A stretch of 64,000 nt of DNA, taken from assembly GCF_027922365.1 (NCBI RefSeq), contig NZ_BSFN01000019.1, forward strand, positions 27,440 to 91,439. Reading direction: 5' to 3'. Under the pieces are notes generated by a model. It ran no database searches. It had not been told where the DNA came from and saw nothing but the letters and a program-made list of their open reading frames with translations. Within the stretch, counting starts at the first letter, position 1. Every line of letters starts with the position of its first letter. This document shows, piece by piece, positions 41,856 to 50,604 of the stretch. This DNA comes from Pseudomonas turukhanskensis. Lineage in GTDB: Bacteria > Pseudomonadota > Gammaproteobacteria > Pseudomonadales > Pseudomonadaceae. The translations under genes and the position numbers were made by a program.

Positions 41856-42636
41856 GCAGCAACTGGCCGATGTTATTCAGCAACTCGCGGCTCAAGTGCA
41901 GGTAGCTGTCGGGCAGGTTGGGCAGGGTGAGGTAAATGCACAGCAGGCCCACCAGAATCGACATCGGAAAGCCCAGTGAAAACAGATTGAGGGTCGGCGA
42001 TACGCGGTTGAGCAGGCCAAAACAGAACTGCACCAGCACCATGCAGAACACCAGCGGCAGGGTGATCAGCACTGCCGCTGCCAGCACCCAGCTCAAGGCG
42101 TAAATCACTGTTTCAAAGCCGTCGTAATGCAAGCCGCTGCCCACCGGCCAGTAGATAAAGCTCTGGTACAGCACGCTGACGGCCAGCAGGTGGCCGTCGA
42201 TGGCGAAAAACAAAAACACCAGTAGCACGAAGTACAGCTGGAACATGATCGAAGAGGACGACACGCCATTAATCGGGTCGTTGAACACCGCCATGCTCAG
42301 GCCCAACTGGGTCGACACCACATCGCCCACCAGGGTGAACACGGTAAACACCAGCTGCAGCGCAACGCCGAGCAGAATGCCGATGGCGATCTGCTCCAGG
42401 GCAGTGAGCAGGCCTTTGGCCGACAGCGGGTCGATGCTGTCCATGCGCGGCAGGGCGGTGGCCAGGGCCAGAGTGACGGCCAGAGCCAGCAGAATGCGCA
42501 CCTGCTTGGGCAGCGCCTTGTGGCTGAAGATGGGCGCCATGCTGAACAGCGCCAGAATCCGGCAGAACGGCCACCAGTACACCTGCATCTGCTGCAGGTA
42601 ATGGCCGGCCTGAAAGATCGATTCGCTGGCAGGCAT
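41836..42636 (-). CDS. fliR: Lateral flagellar export gate protein FliR
   Basis: The 266-residue membrane protein starts at ATG 42636 (MPASESIFQAGHYLQQ), five bases after the fliQ stop; an upstream start at 42693 would lie within fliQ. Landmarks: WWPFCRILALFSMAPIF, ALEQIAIGILLGVALQLVF, LGLSMAVFNDPINGVSS. Part of the FliPQR pore. Confidence 0.93.
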   Translation of the reverse strand: MPASESIFQAGHYLQQMQVYWWPFCRILALFSMAPIFSHKALPKQVRILLALAVTLALATALPRMDSIDPLSAKGLLTALEQIAIGILLGVALQLVFTVFTLVGDVVSTQLGLSMAVFNDPINGVSSSSIMFQLYFVLLVFLFFAIDGHLLAVSVLYQSFIYWPVGSGLHYDGFETVIYALSWVLAAAVLITLPLVFCMVLVQFCFGLLNRVSPTLNLFSLGFPMSILVGLLCIYLTLPNLPDSYLHLSRELLNNIGQLLRGGARV

Positions 42637-42641
42637 GGCAG

Positions 42642-42914
42642 TCAGCCGACCATCCCGCCAGCGTTCTTGAAGGTCTGAATAAACAGGTCGCACAGCGTGC
42701 GCACAATCCAGTGGCCGGCAAACACCAGCATGCCCAGGGTAATCAGCAGGCGCGGCAGAAAGCTCAGCATTTGTTCGTTGATCTGCGTGGCAGCCTGGAA
42801 CACGCTGACGATCAGGCCGCCAACCAGGCTCGGCACCACCAGCACACAGACGATCAACGCCACGATATGCACGGCGTTGGCCACAATCTCTACAGCGCTT
42901 TCGGGCGTAATCAT
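42642..42914 (-). CDS. fliQ: Lateral flagellar export gate protein FliQ
   Basis: The 90-residue protein has two membrane helices in the FliQ pattern: AVHIVALIVCVLVVPSLVGG, VSVFQAATQINEQMLSFLPR, and ITLGMLVFAGHWIVRTL. The segment FQAATQI-E is diagnostic. Sits between fliP and fliR. Confidence 0.95.
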   Translation of the reverse strand: MITPESAVEIVANAVHIVALIVCVLVVPSLVGGLIVSVFQAATQINEQMLSFLPRLLITLGMLVFAGHWIVRTLCDLFIQTFKNAGGMVG

Positions 42915-42925
42915 CCGGGCCGTCC

Positions 42926-43681
42926 CTAAAATGGCTGCACGCTGGAAGACAGCGTGCCCATGGTTAATGCCCAGCCGTCGACCAGCACAAAGATCATCAG
43001 CTTGAACGGCAGCGAGATCATCATCGGCGACAGCATCATCATGCCCATCGCCATCAGCACACTGGCCACCACCAGGTCGATGACCAGAAAGGGGATGAAA
43101 ATCATGAAGCCCAACTGAAAGGCGGTTTTCAGTTCGCTCAGCACGAAGGAGGGCAGTAGCAGGCTGAAGTCCAGGGTGCTGAGGTCCTCCGGCACGGTTT
43201 CACCGGCCAGGGCCACCATGGTGTCCAGCGCGCTCTTGCTGGTTTGCGCCAGCATGAATTTCGACAGGGTGGCCTTGCCGATGGAAAGGCTTTGGGTGAG
43301 GGTGATCTGGTCGGCTTCGAACGGCACATAGGCGGTGCTGTACACCTCCTGCCACACGGGGCGCATCACCAGCATGGTCAGGCACAGGGCAATGCCGATC
43401 AGCACGTTGTTCGGCGGGCTCTGCTGCAAGCCGATGGCCTGACGCAGAATGGCCAGCACGATGATAAAGCGGGTAAAGCAGGTCATCATCATCAACATGG
43501 CCGGCAGAAAACCCAGCAAGGTCATGACGATCAGAATCTGCAGCTTGACGCTGACTTCCTGGCCATTGGCCGTGTCATTCAGGCTCAGCAGCGAAATCTC
43601 GCCCCCGGCCGCCTGCGCCGCCAGCGGGCACAGGGCCGCGAACACAAGGCCGAGCAGGGCGAGGGCGCGGCGGGCTGTCAT
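42926..43681 (-). CDS. fliP: Lateral flagellar export gate protein FliP
   Basis: The 251-residue precursor from ATG 43681 has a cleavable signal (RRALALLGLVFAALCPLAAQA), as FliP does, and core segments LQILIVMTLLGFLPAMLMM, TCFTRFIIVLAILRQAIG, PPNNVLIGIALCLTMLVM and FIPFLVIDLVVASVLMAMGM. Start overlaps the fliN stop in ATGA. Confidence 0.95.
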   Translation of the reverse strand: MTARRALALLGLVFAALCPLAAQAAGGEISLLSLNDTANGQEVSVKLQILIVMTLLGFLPAMLMMMTCFTRFIIVLAILRQAIGLQQSPPNNVLIGIALCLTMLVMRPVWQEVYSTAYVPFEADQITLTQSLSIGKATLSKFMLAQTSKSALDTMVALAGETVPEDLSTLDFSLLLPSFVLSELKTAFQLGFMIFIPFLVIDLVVASVLMAMGMMMLSPMMISLPFKLMIFVLVDGWALTMGTLSSSVQPF

Positions 43682-44052
43682 GGCTTGATATCGCTGATGC
43701 CGTTGCCGCATAGCTCGACGATGCGCAAGCCGTAGCTGCCGTTCATCACCACCACTTCGGCCTTGGCGAACAGCGCGCCATTGACCTTCACATCCAGCGG
43801 CTCGCCGGCAAGTTTGTCGAGCACGATCACGCTGCTGGCATCCACATCCATCAGCTCCTTGAGCGAGATTTCGGTAGAGGCCACTTCCAGGGTGACATTC
43901 ACCGGAATGCGGCCGAAGAAACTCAGGTCCTGCTGCGGCAAGTGCGCGCCGCTGTCCTGGCTGCTGCTGGTGTCGGCGGCGGTGCTGGCGGTGGCCAGAT
44001 CGTCGTCGTTGATCAAAGACTCGAAATCGTTATCCGAAAGTTGGCCGTTCAT
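43678..44052 (-). CDS. fliN: Lateral flagellar C-ring protein FliN, with CheY-docking-like N-terminus
   Basis: The 124-residue protein has the C-terminal SpoA domain (FFGRIPVNVTLEVASTEISL, DKLAGEPLDVKVNGALFAKA, VMNGSYGLRIVEL). Its N-terminus reads MNGQLSDNDFESLINDDD; residues 5-14 (LSDNDFESLI) resemble the CheY-binding peptide normally at the start of FliM (LSQ-EIDALL). FliM of this locus lacks that peptide. Coupled to fliM and fliP by ATGA overlaps. Confidence 0.92.
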   Translation of the reverse strand: MNGQLSDNDFESLINDDDLATASTAADTSSSQDSGAHLPQQDLSFFGRIPVNVTLEVASTEISLKELMDVDASSVIVLDKLAGEPLDVKVNGALFAKAEVVVMNGSYGLRIVELCGNGISDIKP

Positions 44053-44900
44053 GGGGTTTTCACACTCTCAAGCGAGGTAACAAAGAGGGAGCCGTCTTCT
44101 TCGAAGAGGGTGCCGCGGAAGAGTTTGTGCTGGTTGATGCGCACCTCGGTGTGCTCCAGCAGGCGCACCATGAGGATGTCGTTGACCTGCAAGGCGAGCA
44201 CCTGCGACAGCGGCATCTGCAACGCCGCCACCACACATTCCAGGCGCACCGGCAGGTGCTGGATATGCTTGGCCGGGTTGCCCGCCAACGTGCTGCTGGC
44301 CGGGCCGCTGAGGCGCGCGGTCAGCTCGTCGACCAGTTGGTTATCCAGATAAAGGAAGATCGAAGACTGGGTGCCGGACAGGTGACTCAAGTACGTGAAC
44401 TCGGCCACGTACTCCCACACCGCCGGGTCGAAATCGTTTTCGTGCGGGGTGAGGTTGCCCAAGGTCGAGCCCGAGAGCAGGGCGCGGGCGAAGATCTGGG
44501 TGACGTCGATACCCAGGCGATTGCGCATGCGCTGCTCGGAGGTGCTCACCGGCGGTGCCTCTTCGCTGGGCAGGCCGGTACCGCCGTAGTAGCACTCCAG
44601 CGCCTCGGTCAACAGCGGGCGGTCAATGGCAAAACCGACCTTGCCGTAGATGGACTTATATATACAGTCCGGGTCGCTTGCGCGCTCTTCCAATACATCA
44701 ACTTTAACCAGCTCCAGGTTGATGCGGTAATTGCGAAGAAAGTAGTCGCCAATAATGCGCGGGTATTTGCTGGCCACCTCGAAGATGTGCTGAGGAATCT
44801 TGTGGTAGTGCCGTCCAAGTTTGTGCGGTTTCAACCGCGTCAAACTTTCCGCAGGCACGCGGTGATGGACTTTAGAGTGACCAGTCATAGTTAAGGCCAT
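44049..44900 (-). CDS. fliM: Lateral flagellar C-ring protein FliM, short N-terminus
   Basis: The 283-residue protein has the FliM middle domain (HIFEVASKYPRIIGDYFLRN, CYYGGTGLP, RNRLGIDVTQIFARALL) and a C-terminal SpoA domain (LPVRLECVVAALQMPLSQVL, DILMVRLLEHTEVRINQHKL). It is shorter than chemotactic FliM (about 320-335): the N-terminal CheY-binding motif is absent, replaced by a basic start (SKVHHRVPAESLTRLKPHK). First gene of the leftward operon. The start at 44900 has AGGA very close; ATG 44888 is an alternative. Confidence 0.9.
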   Translation of the reverse strand: MALTMTGHSKVHHRVPAESLTRLKPHKLGRHYHKIPQHIFEVASKYPRIIGDYFLRNYRINLELVKVDVLEERASDPDCIYKSIYGKVGFAIDRPLLTEALECYYGGTGLPSEEAPPVSTSEQRMRNRLGIDVTQIFARALLSGSTLGNLTPHENDFDPAVWEYVAEFTYLSHLSGTQSSIFLYLDNQLVDELTARLSGPASSTLAGNPAKHIQHLPVRLECVVAALQMPLSQVLALQVNDILMVRLLEHTEVRINQHKLFRGTLFEEDGSLFVTSLESVKTP

Positions 44901-45380
44901 ATTCCTGAATTACCCGCAGAACCCACCTGATGATCTCTGCAGAAGATTCAGGGGTGCTGATGCGTGGCTACCGAAATGGTCGGCGGCGCAAACGCGACAT
45001 AGCCGCGCAAACCCGATGGGGCTGCTCTGGCATGGGGTGGAGTCTGGCGTGAGAGGGGTGAAAATTTAAATCAATAGAAATCAAATGCTGTTTTTGACAG
45101 GCATTGCGCCCGCTTGATTTTAATTAAGAACAAGTAATTTCGTGAATTGCGTCACTGTTGTGTAGGGTATTTCCTACGAGCTGATCTGCGACGTACATAC
45201 GACTTGGCGAGTTGCACGAAAGTTCAACTGCGGCGCTTAAAAAGTTTACCGCGCAGATGCAAATGGCGACCCTGGTGACAGAAGTATTAAAGGGTTATTG
45301 AAAAAATATTTCGTGCTACCCGTTCACACTTGCGTGCCGTTATAAACAGCTGCAAGTGCATGAGCGACCACCACAGGTAA
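44901..45380. promoter_or_regulatory. Divergent control region between fliM and lafK operons
   Basis: A 480-base AT-rich non-coding region. It contains three AAATCAA units: direct copies at 45068-45074 and 45078-45084 and an inverted copy (TTGATTT) at 45114-45120. A candidate sigma-70 promoter for lafK is TTGACA 45094-45099 and ATTTTA 45117-45122 (17-base spacing), embedded among them. CACTTGC 45327-45333 and GCAAGTG 45352-45358 form an inverted repeat close to the lafK start. No good sigma-54 site was found. Confidence 0.5.
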
Positions 45381-46808
45381 ATGACCTTGAACAGTCTTAG
45401 CCCCGCACAGCATTACACTTCACGCGTGCACTTCGAAGTGCCTGCAGTTTCCCGCCATGTGGTGGTGATCGGGCATGGCGACGAAGCCAGTTACGCCCTG
45501 TTGCGCCAGCAGTTGGCCGACCAGGGTTGCCGCGTTCGGCGCTGTGCCAGCTTTGTGGAACTGGACGCGCCAGCCCTGGCTGCGGCGAGCCTGGTGTTCG
45601 TATTTGTCAGCGGCCAGAACGCCGCCGACCTCTATGCCCAGGCCGGCGCCTTGCTGCGCCAGACCGGGCAGATCAGCCTGGTGCCCATCGTCGAATACGC
45701 CGACCAGGAAAAGGCCGCCGCGCTGTTGGAACTCGGTTGCGTCGACTACCTGCTGGCCCCGTTCAGCGAAAGCCAAGTGGCCGCACTGCTGCGCCGCCAG
45801 GAACACGCCAGCAATGCCGAAGAAGGCTTTGTGTCCTGCTCCCAGGCCGGCCGCCGGTTGCTCGCCATGGCGCAACGTGTAGCCCTGACCCGCGCGCCCA
45901 TTCTGATTACCGGCGAAACCGGCACCGGCAAGGAATTGATGGCGCGCTATATCCATCGTTTCTCTACTAACGGCGAGCGGTCTGCCGCCGATGCCCCCTT
46001 TATTGCCGTCAACTGCGCCGCCATTCCGGAGCAGATGCTCGAGTCCATTTTATTTGGCCACGAGCGCGGCGCTTTTACCGGTGCGGTCACCGCACAACCC
46101 GGCAAATTCGAACTGGCCAACGGCGGCACCTTGCTGCTGGATGAAATCGGCGAATTGCCCCTGGGCCTGCAAGCCAAGTTGCTGCGCGTGCTGCAAGAAC
46201 AGCGCGTGGAGCGCCTGGGCGGGCGCAAGGAAATTGCCCTTAACGTGCGCATCGTCGCCGCCACCAACCGCGACCTGCAGGCCGAAGTCGCCGCTGGGCG
46301 CTTTCGTGCCGACCTGATGTTTCGCCTTGACGTACTGCCCCTGCATATCAGCCCGCTGCGCGAGCGCAAGGAAGATGTGCTGCCGCTGGCGCGCCGGTTT
46401 ATTCGCCAATACGCGCCGCAGGAAAACAGCGACAACCTGCTGACCGCCGAGGCGTGCCAGGCCTTGCTCACGTACGACTGGCCCGGCAATGCCCGCGAAC
46501 TGGAAAACACCCTGCAACGCGCTCTGGTGCTGCGCAACGGCCTGTTTATTCAGCCGCGCGACCTGGGCCTGAACCTCGACAGCCTGCCAGCGGCCGAGCC
46601 GATGTTCGCCGTTTTGCCCCCCGGCGAAGGCGGCAAGGCGGCCTTGCGTGCCAGCGGCAAGTGGGCCGAATACCAACATGTGATCGACACCATCCGCCGC
46701 TGCGGCGGCCATAAAACCCGTGCCGCCGCGTGCCTGGGCATGACCACTCGCGCGCTGCGCTACCGCCTAAATGCCATGCGTGAGCAAGGCGTGCAGGTGC
46801 CGGTTTAA
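45381..46808 (+). CDS. lafK: Sigma-54-dependent lateral flagellar master regulator LafK
   Basis: The 475-residue protein has an N-terminal receiver-like domain (residues 25-135) lacking the acidic pocket and phospho-Asp of true receivers, an AAA+ domain with Walker A GETGTGKE, the sigma-54 contact loop GAFTGA, Walker B GGTLLLDEIGELPL and the arginine-finger region, and a Fis-type helix-turn-helix (KTRAAACLGMTTRALRYRL). This is the layout of LafK/FleQ-type activators; position between the fliM operon and fliE is the Laf order. It should activate class II lateral genes with RpoN. Confidence 0.92.
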   Translation: MTLNSLSPAQHYTSRVHFEVPAVSRHVVVIGHGDEASYALLRQQLADQGCRVRRCASFVELDAPALAAASLVFVFVSGQNAADLYAQAGALLRQTGQISLVPIVEYADQEKAAALLELGCVDYLLAPFSESQVAALLRRQEHASNAEEGFVSCSQAGRRLLAMAQRVALTRAPILITGETGTGKELMARYIHRFSTNGERSAADAPFIAVNCAAIPEQMLESILFGHERGAFTGAVTAQPGKFELANGGTLLLDEIGELPLGLQAKLLRVLQEQRVERLGGRKEIALNVRIVAATNRDLQAEVAAGRFRADLMFRLDVLPLHISPLRERKEDVLPLARRFIRQYAPQENSDNLLTAEACQALLTYDWPGNARELENTLQRALVLRNGLFIQPRDLGLNLDSLPAAEPMFAVLPPGEGGKAALRASGKWAEYQHVIDTIRRCGGHKTRAAACLGMTTRALRYRLNAMREQGVQVPV

Positions 46809-46827
46809 CACGTCAGGGAGAAACAGC

Positions 46828-47163
46828 ATGAGTGCCATCAACACGGTTCAACAGGGCTTGCTCAGCCAGCTCAATCAGCTCAGCCAGATTGCCGAGGGCG
46901 AGGCCATCCGGCCTGCCATGCAGCTGCCGGGTACGCAACAACAACCCAGCATCGGCGCCTCCTTCGAGCAGGCCCTGCGCGCGGTGGATGCCGAGCAGGT
47001 GAAAGCCAGCGCATCCATGGCCGCCGTTGATAGCGGCGAAAGCGAAAACCTGGTGGGCGCCATGATCGATAGCCAGAAAGCCAGCTTGTCCTTCACCGCC
47101 TTGCTGCAAGTGCGCAACAAGCTCAGCGGTGCCTTCGACGACATCATGAGAATGCCCCTTTAA
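46828..47163 (+). CDS. fliE: Lateral flagellar MS ring-rod adaptor FliE
   Basis: The 111-residue protein from ATG 46828 (GGGAG upstream) shows the FliE core GASFEQALRAVDAEQVKA and the C-terminal helix AMIDSQKASLSFTALLQVRNKLSGAFDDIM. It connects the MS ring to the proximal rod, although no rod gene is found in this window. Twenty bases after lafK, so probably same transcript. Confidence 0.94.
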   Translation: MSAINTVQQGLLSQLNQLSQIAEGEAIRPAMQLPGTQQQPSIGASFEQALRAVDAEQVKASASMAAVDSGESENLVGAMIDSQKASLSFTALLQVRNKLSGAFDDIMRMPL

Positions 47164-47182
47164 CGGGGTGGGATAAGCCAAC

Positions 47183-48874
47183 GTGCTAGCGCAAATCAAA
47201 AGCCGGCTGCCGGCCAATTTCAAACTTGATCCACGCCTGTCCTTGCTGGGCATGGCCGCCGTGGCGGCGGTGATTGCCGTGGCGGTGGTCTATTCCCTAT
47301 GGCGTGACAACGATTCCTTCCGCCCGCTCTACGGCGCTGGCGAAGGCTTTCCGGCCGCCGAAGCCATGCAGGTGCTGGACGCCGAAGCGCTGCCGTACCA
47401 CCTGCACCCGCAGAGCGGGCAGATTCTGGTGCGTGAGGCGGACCTTTCGCGGGCGCGCATGCTGCTCGCGGCCAAGGGCGTAAAAGTGGCGGTGCCGGCC
47501 GGCTACGAGCTGTTCGACAAGGAAGAGCCGCTGGGCACCAGCCAATTCGTACAGGACGTGCGCCTCAAGCGCAGCCTGGAAGGGGAACTGGCGAAAACCG
47601 TCATGGCCCTCAAAGGCATCGACCACGCTCGCGTGCACCTGGCGCTGGAAGAAAGCAGCTCCTTTGTGGTCAACCACCGCGCGCCGGCCAAAGCCTCGGT
47701 GATGCTGCAGCTCAACCCCGGCTACAAGCTCAAGCCCGAGCAGGTCGCCGCCATCGTCAACCTGGTGGCTGCCAGCGTGCCGCAACTCAAACCCGAAGAC
47801 GTCAGCGTGGTCGATCAGCATGGCGCGCTGCTCTCGCGCGGCATCGGCGCCTGGAGCGGGCCGTCGCAGAACTGGGAAGTGGTGGACGACTACCAGCAAA
47901 AAGCCGTGGCCAATATCGAGCAGGTGCTGGCACCGATTCTGGGCAACGACAACTACCGCATCAGCGTGGCCGCCGATATCGACTTCAGCCAGAAGGAAGA
48001 GACCTTCCAGGCCTACGGCGAGGCGCCGCGCATGCGCAGTGAAGTGATACGCGAAGAAACCACGCTGGACCAACTCGCCCTCGGCGTACCGGGTTCGCTC
48101 AGTAACCGCCCGGTGCCGACGCCGGCCGACCCGAAAGCCACCGACCCGAAAGCGGCAAACACCGCCGAAGCGCTGAAAACCGAGAACAAGGCGGCCACCT
48201 CGACGCGCAACGAAAGCACCCGCAACAACGATTTTGACCAGAGCGTCACCCATATCAAATACCCCGCATTCGCCCTGCGTCAGCAGAGTGTGGCGGTGGT
48301 GCTCAATGCCGCAAACGCCGCCGAAGGTGGCTGGACCGACAAGGCCCGCAGCGACCTGGAAGCCATGATCAAAAGCGCCGTCGGCTTTAACGAAAAACGC
48401 GGCGATAGCGTGACGTTGAGCGTGTTCCCGTTTACCGCAGGCGAGCTGGCCCCGGCCGAAGAGTTGCCGTGGTGGGAGAAAGACTCAGTGCTGGCGCTGA
48501 TCAAACTCGGTGTGTTCGGCCTGATCAGCCTGCTGTTGTTGCTGATGGTGGTGCGCCCTGTGGTGCGCAACCTTACCCAGCGCACGCAACTACCGGCGCT
48601 GCCCGATGCCAGTGACCCCGACCTGATGCTGGCCCGTGAAGGGGAGCGGCGTATGCACCTGAACCCCACCCCACGAGCCGAGGATGCGCTGCACGGCATC
48701 AACATCCTTGGCGAGCTGAATCCGCTATCGGAAATCCGCCTACCAGCGCCGGGCTCCGGCCTGGAGATGCAGGTGGAGCATTTGCAGATGCTGGCGAAAA
48801 ACGACCCCGAGCGCGTCTCGGAAGTGATCAAACACTGGATAGGCCGAAATGACCGAGATCTCAAACCCGCCTAA
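47183..48874 (+). CDS. fliF: Lateral flagellar MS ring protein FliF
   Basis: The 563-residue protein starts at GTG 47183. Two membrane spans (about residues 22-40 and 435-460) flank the ring-building motifs: YELFDKEEPLGTSQFVQDVR, DHARVHLALEESSSFV, ASVMLQLNPGYKLKPEQV and a Pro/Ala/Lys-rich insert near residue 310. The C-terminal tail (DPERVSEVIKHWIGR) binds FliG, encoded next with a 26-base overlap. Confidence 0.95.
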   Translation: MLAQIKSRLPANFKLDPRLSLLGMAAVAAVIAVAVVYSLWRDNDSFRPLYGAGEGFPAAEAMQVLDAEALPYHLHPQSGQILVREADLSRARMLLAAKGVKVAVPAGYELFDKEEPLGTSQFVQDVRLKRSLEGELAKTVMALKGIDHARVHLALEESSSFVVNHRAPAKASVMLQLNPGYKLKPEQVAAIVNLVAASVPQLKPEDVSVVDQHGALLSRGIGAWSGPSQNWEVVDDYQQKAVANIEQVLAPILGNDNYRISVAADIDFSQKEETFQAYGEAPRMRSEVIREETTLDQLALGVPGSLSNRPVPTPADPKATDPKAANTAEALKTENKAATSTRNESTRNNDFDQSVTHIKYPAFALRQQSVAVVLNAANAAEGGWTDKARSDLEAMIKSAVGFNEKRGDSVTLSVFPFTAGELAPAEELPWWEKDSVLALIKLGVFGLISLLLLLMVVRPVVRNLTQRTQLPALPDASDPDLMLAREGERRMHLNPTPRAEDALHGINILGELNPLSEIRLPAPGSGLEMQVEHLQMLAKNDPERVSEVIKHWIGRNDRDLKPA

Positions 48875-49898
48875 CGACGGCCGTGCCCTCAAGCCGCGCC
48901 CTGCCGCCCGTGCGATCAATTCCATGGAGCAGGCCGCGATTTTGATGCTGAGCATGGGTGACGACATTTCCGCCGGCGTGCTCAAGCACCTGACGCGCGA
49001 AGAAATCATTGGTATCAGCCAGGCCATGGCGCGCCTGTCCAATATCAAGCAGCCGATGGTCTCCGATGTGATCGGCCGTTTTTTCGAAGACTACAAAGAG
49101 CAGAGCAGCATCAAGGGCGCCTCGCGCCATTACCTCTCCGGCATGCTCGGCAAGGCCTTGGGTAGCGACATTACCCGCAACCTGCTGGACAGCATCTACG
49201 GCGAAGAAATTCGCGCCAAGATGGCCAAGATGGAGTGGATCGACCCACGCCAGTTTGCCGCCTTGATCGCCAAGGAACACGCGCAGATGCAGGCCGTGTT
49301 CCTGGCTTTTCTGCCGCCGGGCATGGCCACCGATGTACTCGAATGCATGCCGGTGGAACGCCAGGACGAGCTGCTGTATCGCATCGCCAACCTGAGCGAA
49401 GTGAACAGCGACGTGATTGCCGAGCTGGAACAGTTGATTGATCGCAGCCTCAGTGTGCTGTCCACCCAGGGCTCGCAAGTGCGCGGGGTCAAACAGGCGG
49501 CGGACATCATGAACCGCTTCAAGGGCGACCGAAACCAGATGTTCGAGCTCTTGCGCGCCCACAACGAAGGCCTGGTGACGCGCATCGAAGACGAGATGTA
49601 CGACTTTTTCATCCTCTCTCGGCAAAACCAGGACGTGCTTCAGGTGCTGCTCGAAACCATTCCGCTGGAAGAGTGGGTGGTGGCCCTCAAAGGCGCGGAG
49701 CCGGCGTTGGTCAAAGCCATTCAGGGGGCGCTGCCCAAGCGCCAGGCGCAGCAGATGGAATCCATCAGTCGCCGCCAGGGCCCGGTGCCCTTGAGCCGCG
49801 TGGAGCAGGTGCGCAAAGACATCATGGCCGTGGTGCGCGAAATGTCCGCCGAAGGCGAGTTGCAGGTGCAGTTGTTCCGTGAGGCCACTGTCGAATGA
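48849..49898 (+). CDS. fliG: Lateral flagellar motor switch protein FliG
   Basis: The 349-residue protein has the three FliG domains: N-terminal FliF-binding (MEQAAILMLSMGDDISAGVL), middle domain (IAKEHAQMQAVFLAFLPPGM containing the EHPQ-type motif as EHAQ) and C-terminal torque domain with charged residues (LLRAHNEGLVTRIEDEMYDF). Overlaps fliF and fliH, ensuring coupled synthesis. Confidence 0.95.
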   Translation: MTEISNPPNDGRALKPRPAARAINSMEQAAILMLSMGDDISAGVLKHLTREEIIGISQAMARLSNIKQPMVSDVIGRFFEDYKEQSSIKGASRHYLSGMLGKALGSDITRNLLDSIYGEEIRAKMAKMEWIDPRQFAALIAKEHAQMQAVFLAFLPPGMATDVLECMPVERQDELLYRIANLSEVNSDVIAELEQLIDRSLSVLSTQGSQVRGVKQAADIMNRFKGDRNQMFELLRAHNEGLVTRIEDEMYDFFILSRQNQDVLQVLLETIPLEEWVVALKGAEPALVKAIQGALPKRQAQQMESISRRQGPVPLSRVEQVRKDIMAVVREMSAEGELQVQLFREATVE

Positions 49899-50602
49899 AG
49901 CCGCCACTGATGAAGGCCAGAGTGCTCAAAGGCGAAGGCCGCAACTGGCGGCCGTATCGTTTTCCACCTCGCTGCAATGCGTTGCCCGGCGGCGACTGGA
50001 ACGGCGACCCGGCGCAGTTGCAGCGCGCCGTGGCCGACGGTTTTCAGCAGGGCCTGGAAAAGGGCTATCTCGAAGGCCTGCAACAAGGCCAGGACGCCGG
50101 CCAGCGTGAGGGCTTTGAACAGGGCCGCCAGGAAGGCCTGCGCAACGGCCGCGAAGAAGGCCGCGCTGACGGTCGCCAAGCCTTCGATGCCGCCGCCCGG
50201 CCACTGGATGCGCTGGCTGCCGAGTTCCAACGCTTTGCCCAGGACTTCGAACGCTCGCAGCAAAAGCAATTGCTCGAGCTGGTGGAAAAGGTCGCCAAGC
50301 AAGTGATTCGCTGCGAGCTGACCTTGCACCCGACCCAACTGCTGAGCCTGGCCGAAGAGGCGCTGGCCGCCATGCCGGGCGAGCAGGGCGACGTGCAGAT
50401 TCTGCTCAACCCCGAAGAGTGCGCGCGCATCAAGGAACTGGCCCCGGAACGGGCCAGCGCCTGGCGGCTGATTCCTGATGAACGCTTGGGGCTAGGCGAA
50501 TGCCGCGTGGTCACCGCGCAGGCCGAAGCCGATATCGGCTGCCAGCAGCGCCTGGACAGCTGCATGGAAACCCTCGCTGACCACGTGCAAGGCGAGGCCT
50601 GA
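49895..50602 (+). CDS. fliH: Lateral flagellar ATPase regulator FliH
   Basis: The 235-residue protein has the Gly-rich GxxxG-type repeat helix typical of FliH (GFQQGLEKGYLEGLQQGQ, residues about 50-105, with G every fourth residue) followed by the C-terminal domain that binds FliI (LVEKVAKQVIRCELTLHP). Directly upstream of fliI. Confidence 0.92.
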   Translation: MKPPLMKARVLKGEGRNWRPYRFPPRCNALPGGDWNGDPAQLQRAVADGFQQGLEKGYLEGLQQGQDAGQREGFEQGRQEGLRNGREEGRADGRQAFDAAARPLDALAAEFQRFAQDFERSQQKQLLELVEKVAKQVIRCELTLHPTQLLSLAEEALAAMPGEQGDVQILLNPEECARIKELAPERASAWRLIPDERLGLGECRVVTAQAEADIGCQQRLDSCMETLADHVQGEA

Positions 50603-50604
50603 TC

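Noticed and set aside
45100..45113. GG-N10-GC pair resembling a sigma-54 promoter in the lafK/fliM region
   Set aside because: Only the invariant GG and GC match; the flanking TGGCAC and TTGC bases do not. The overlapping TTGACA reading is at least as good.
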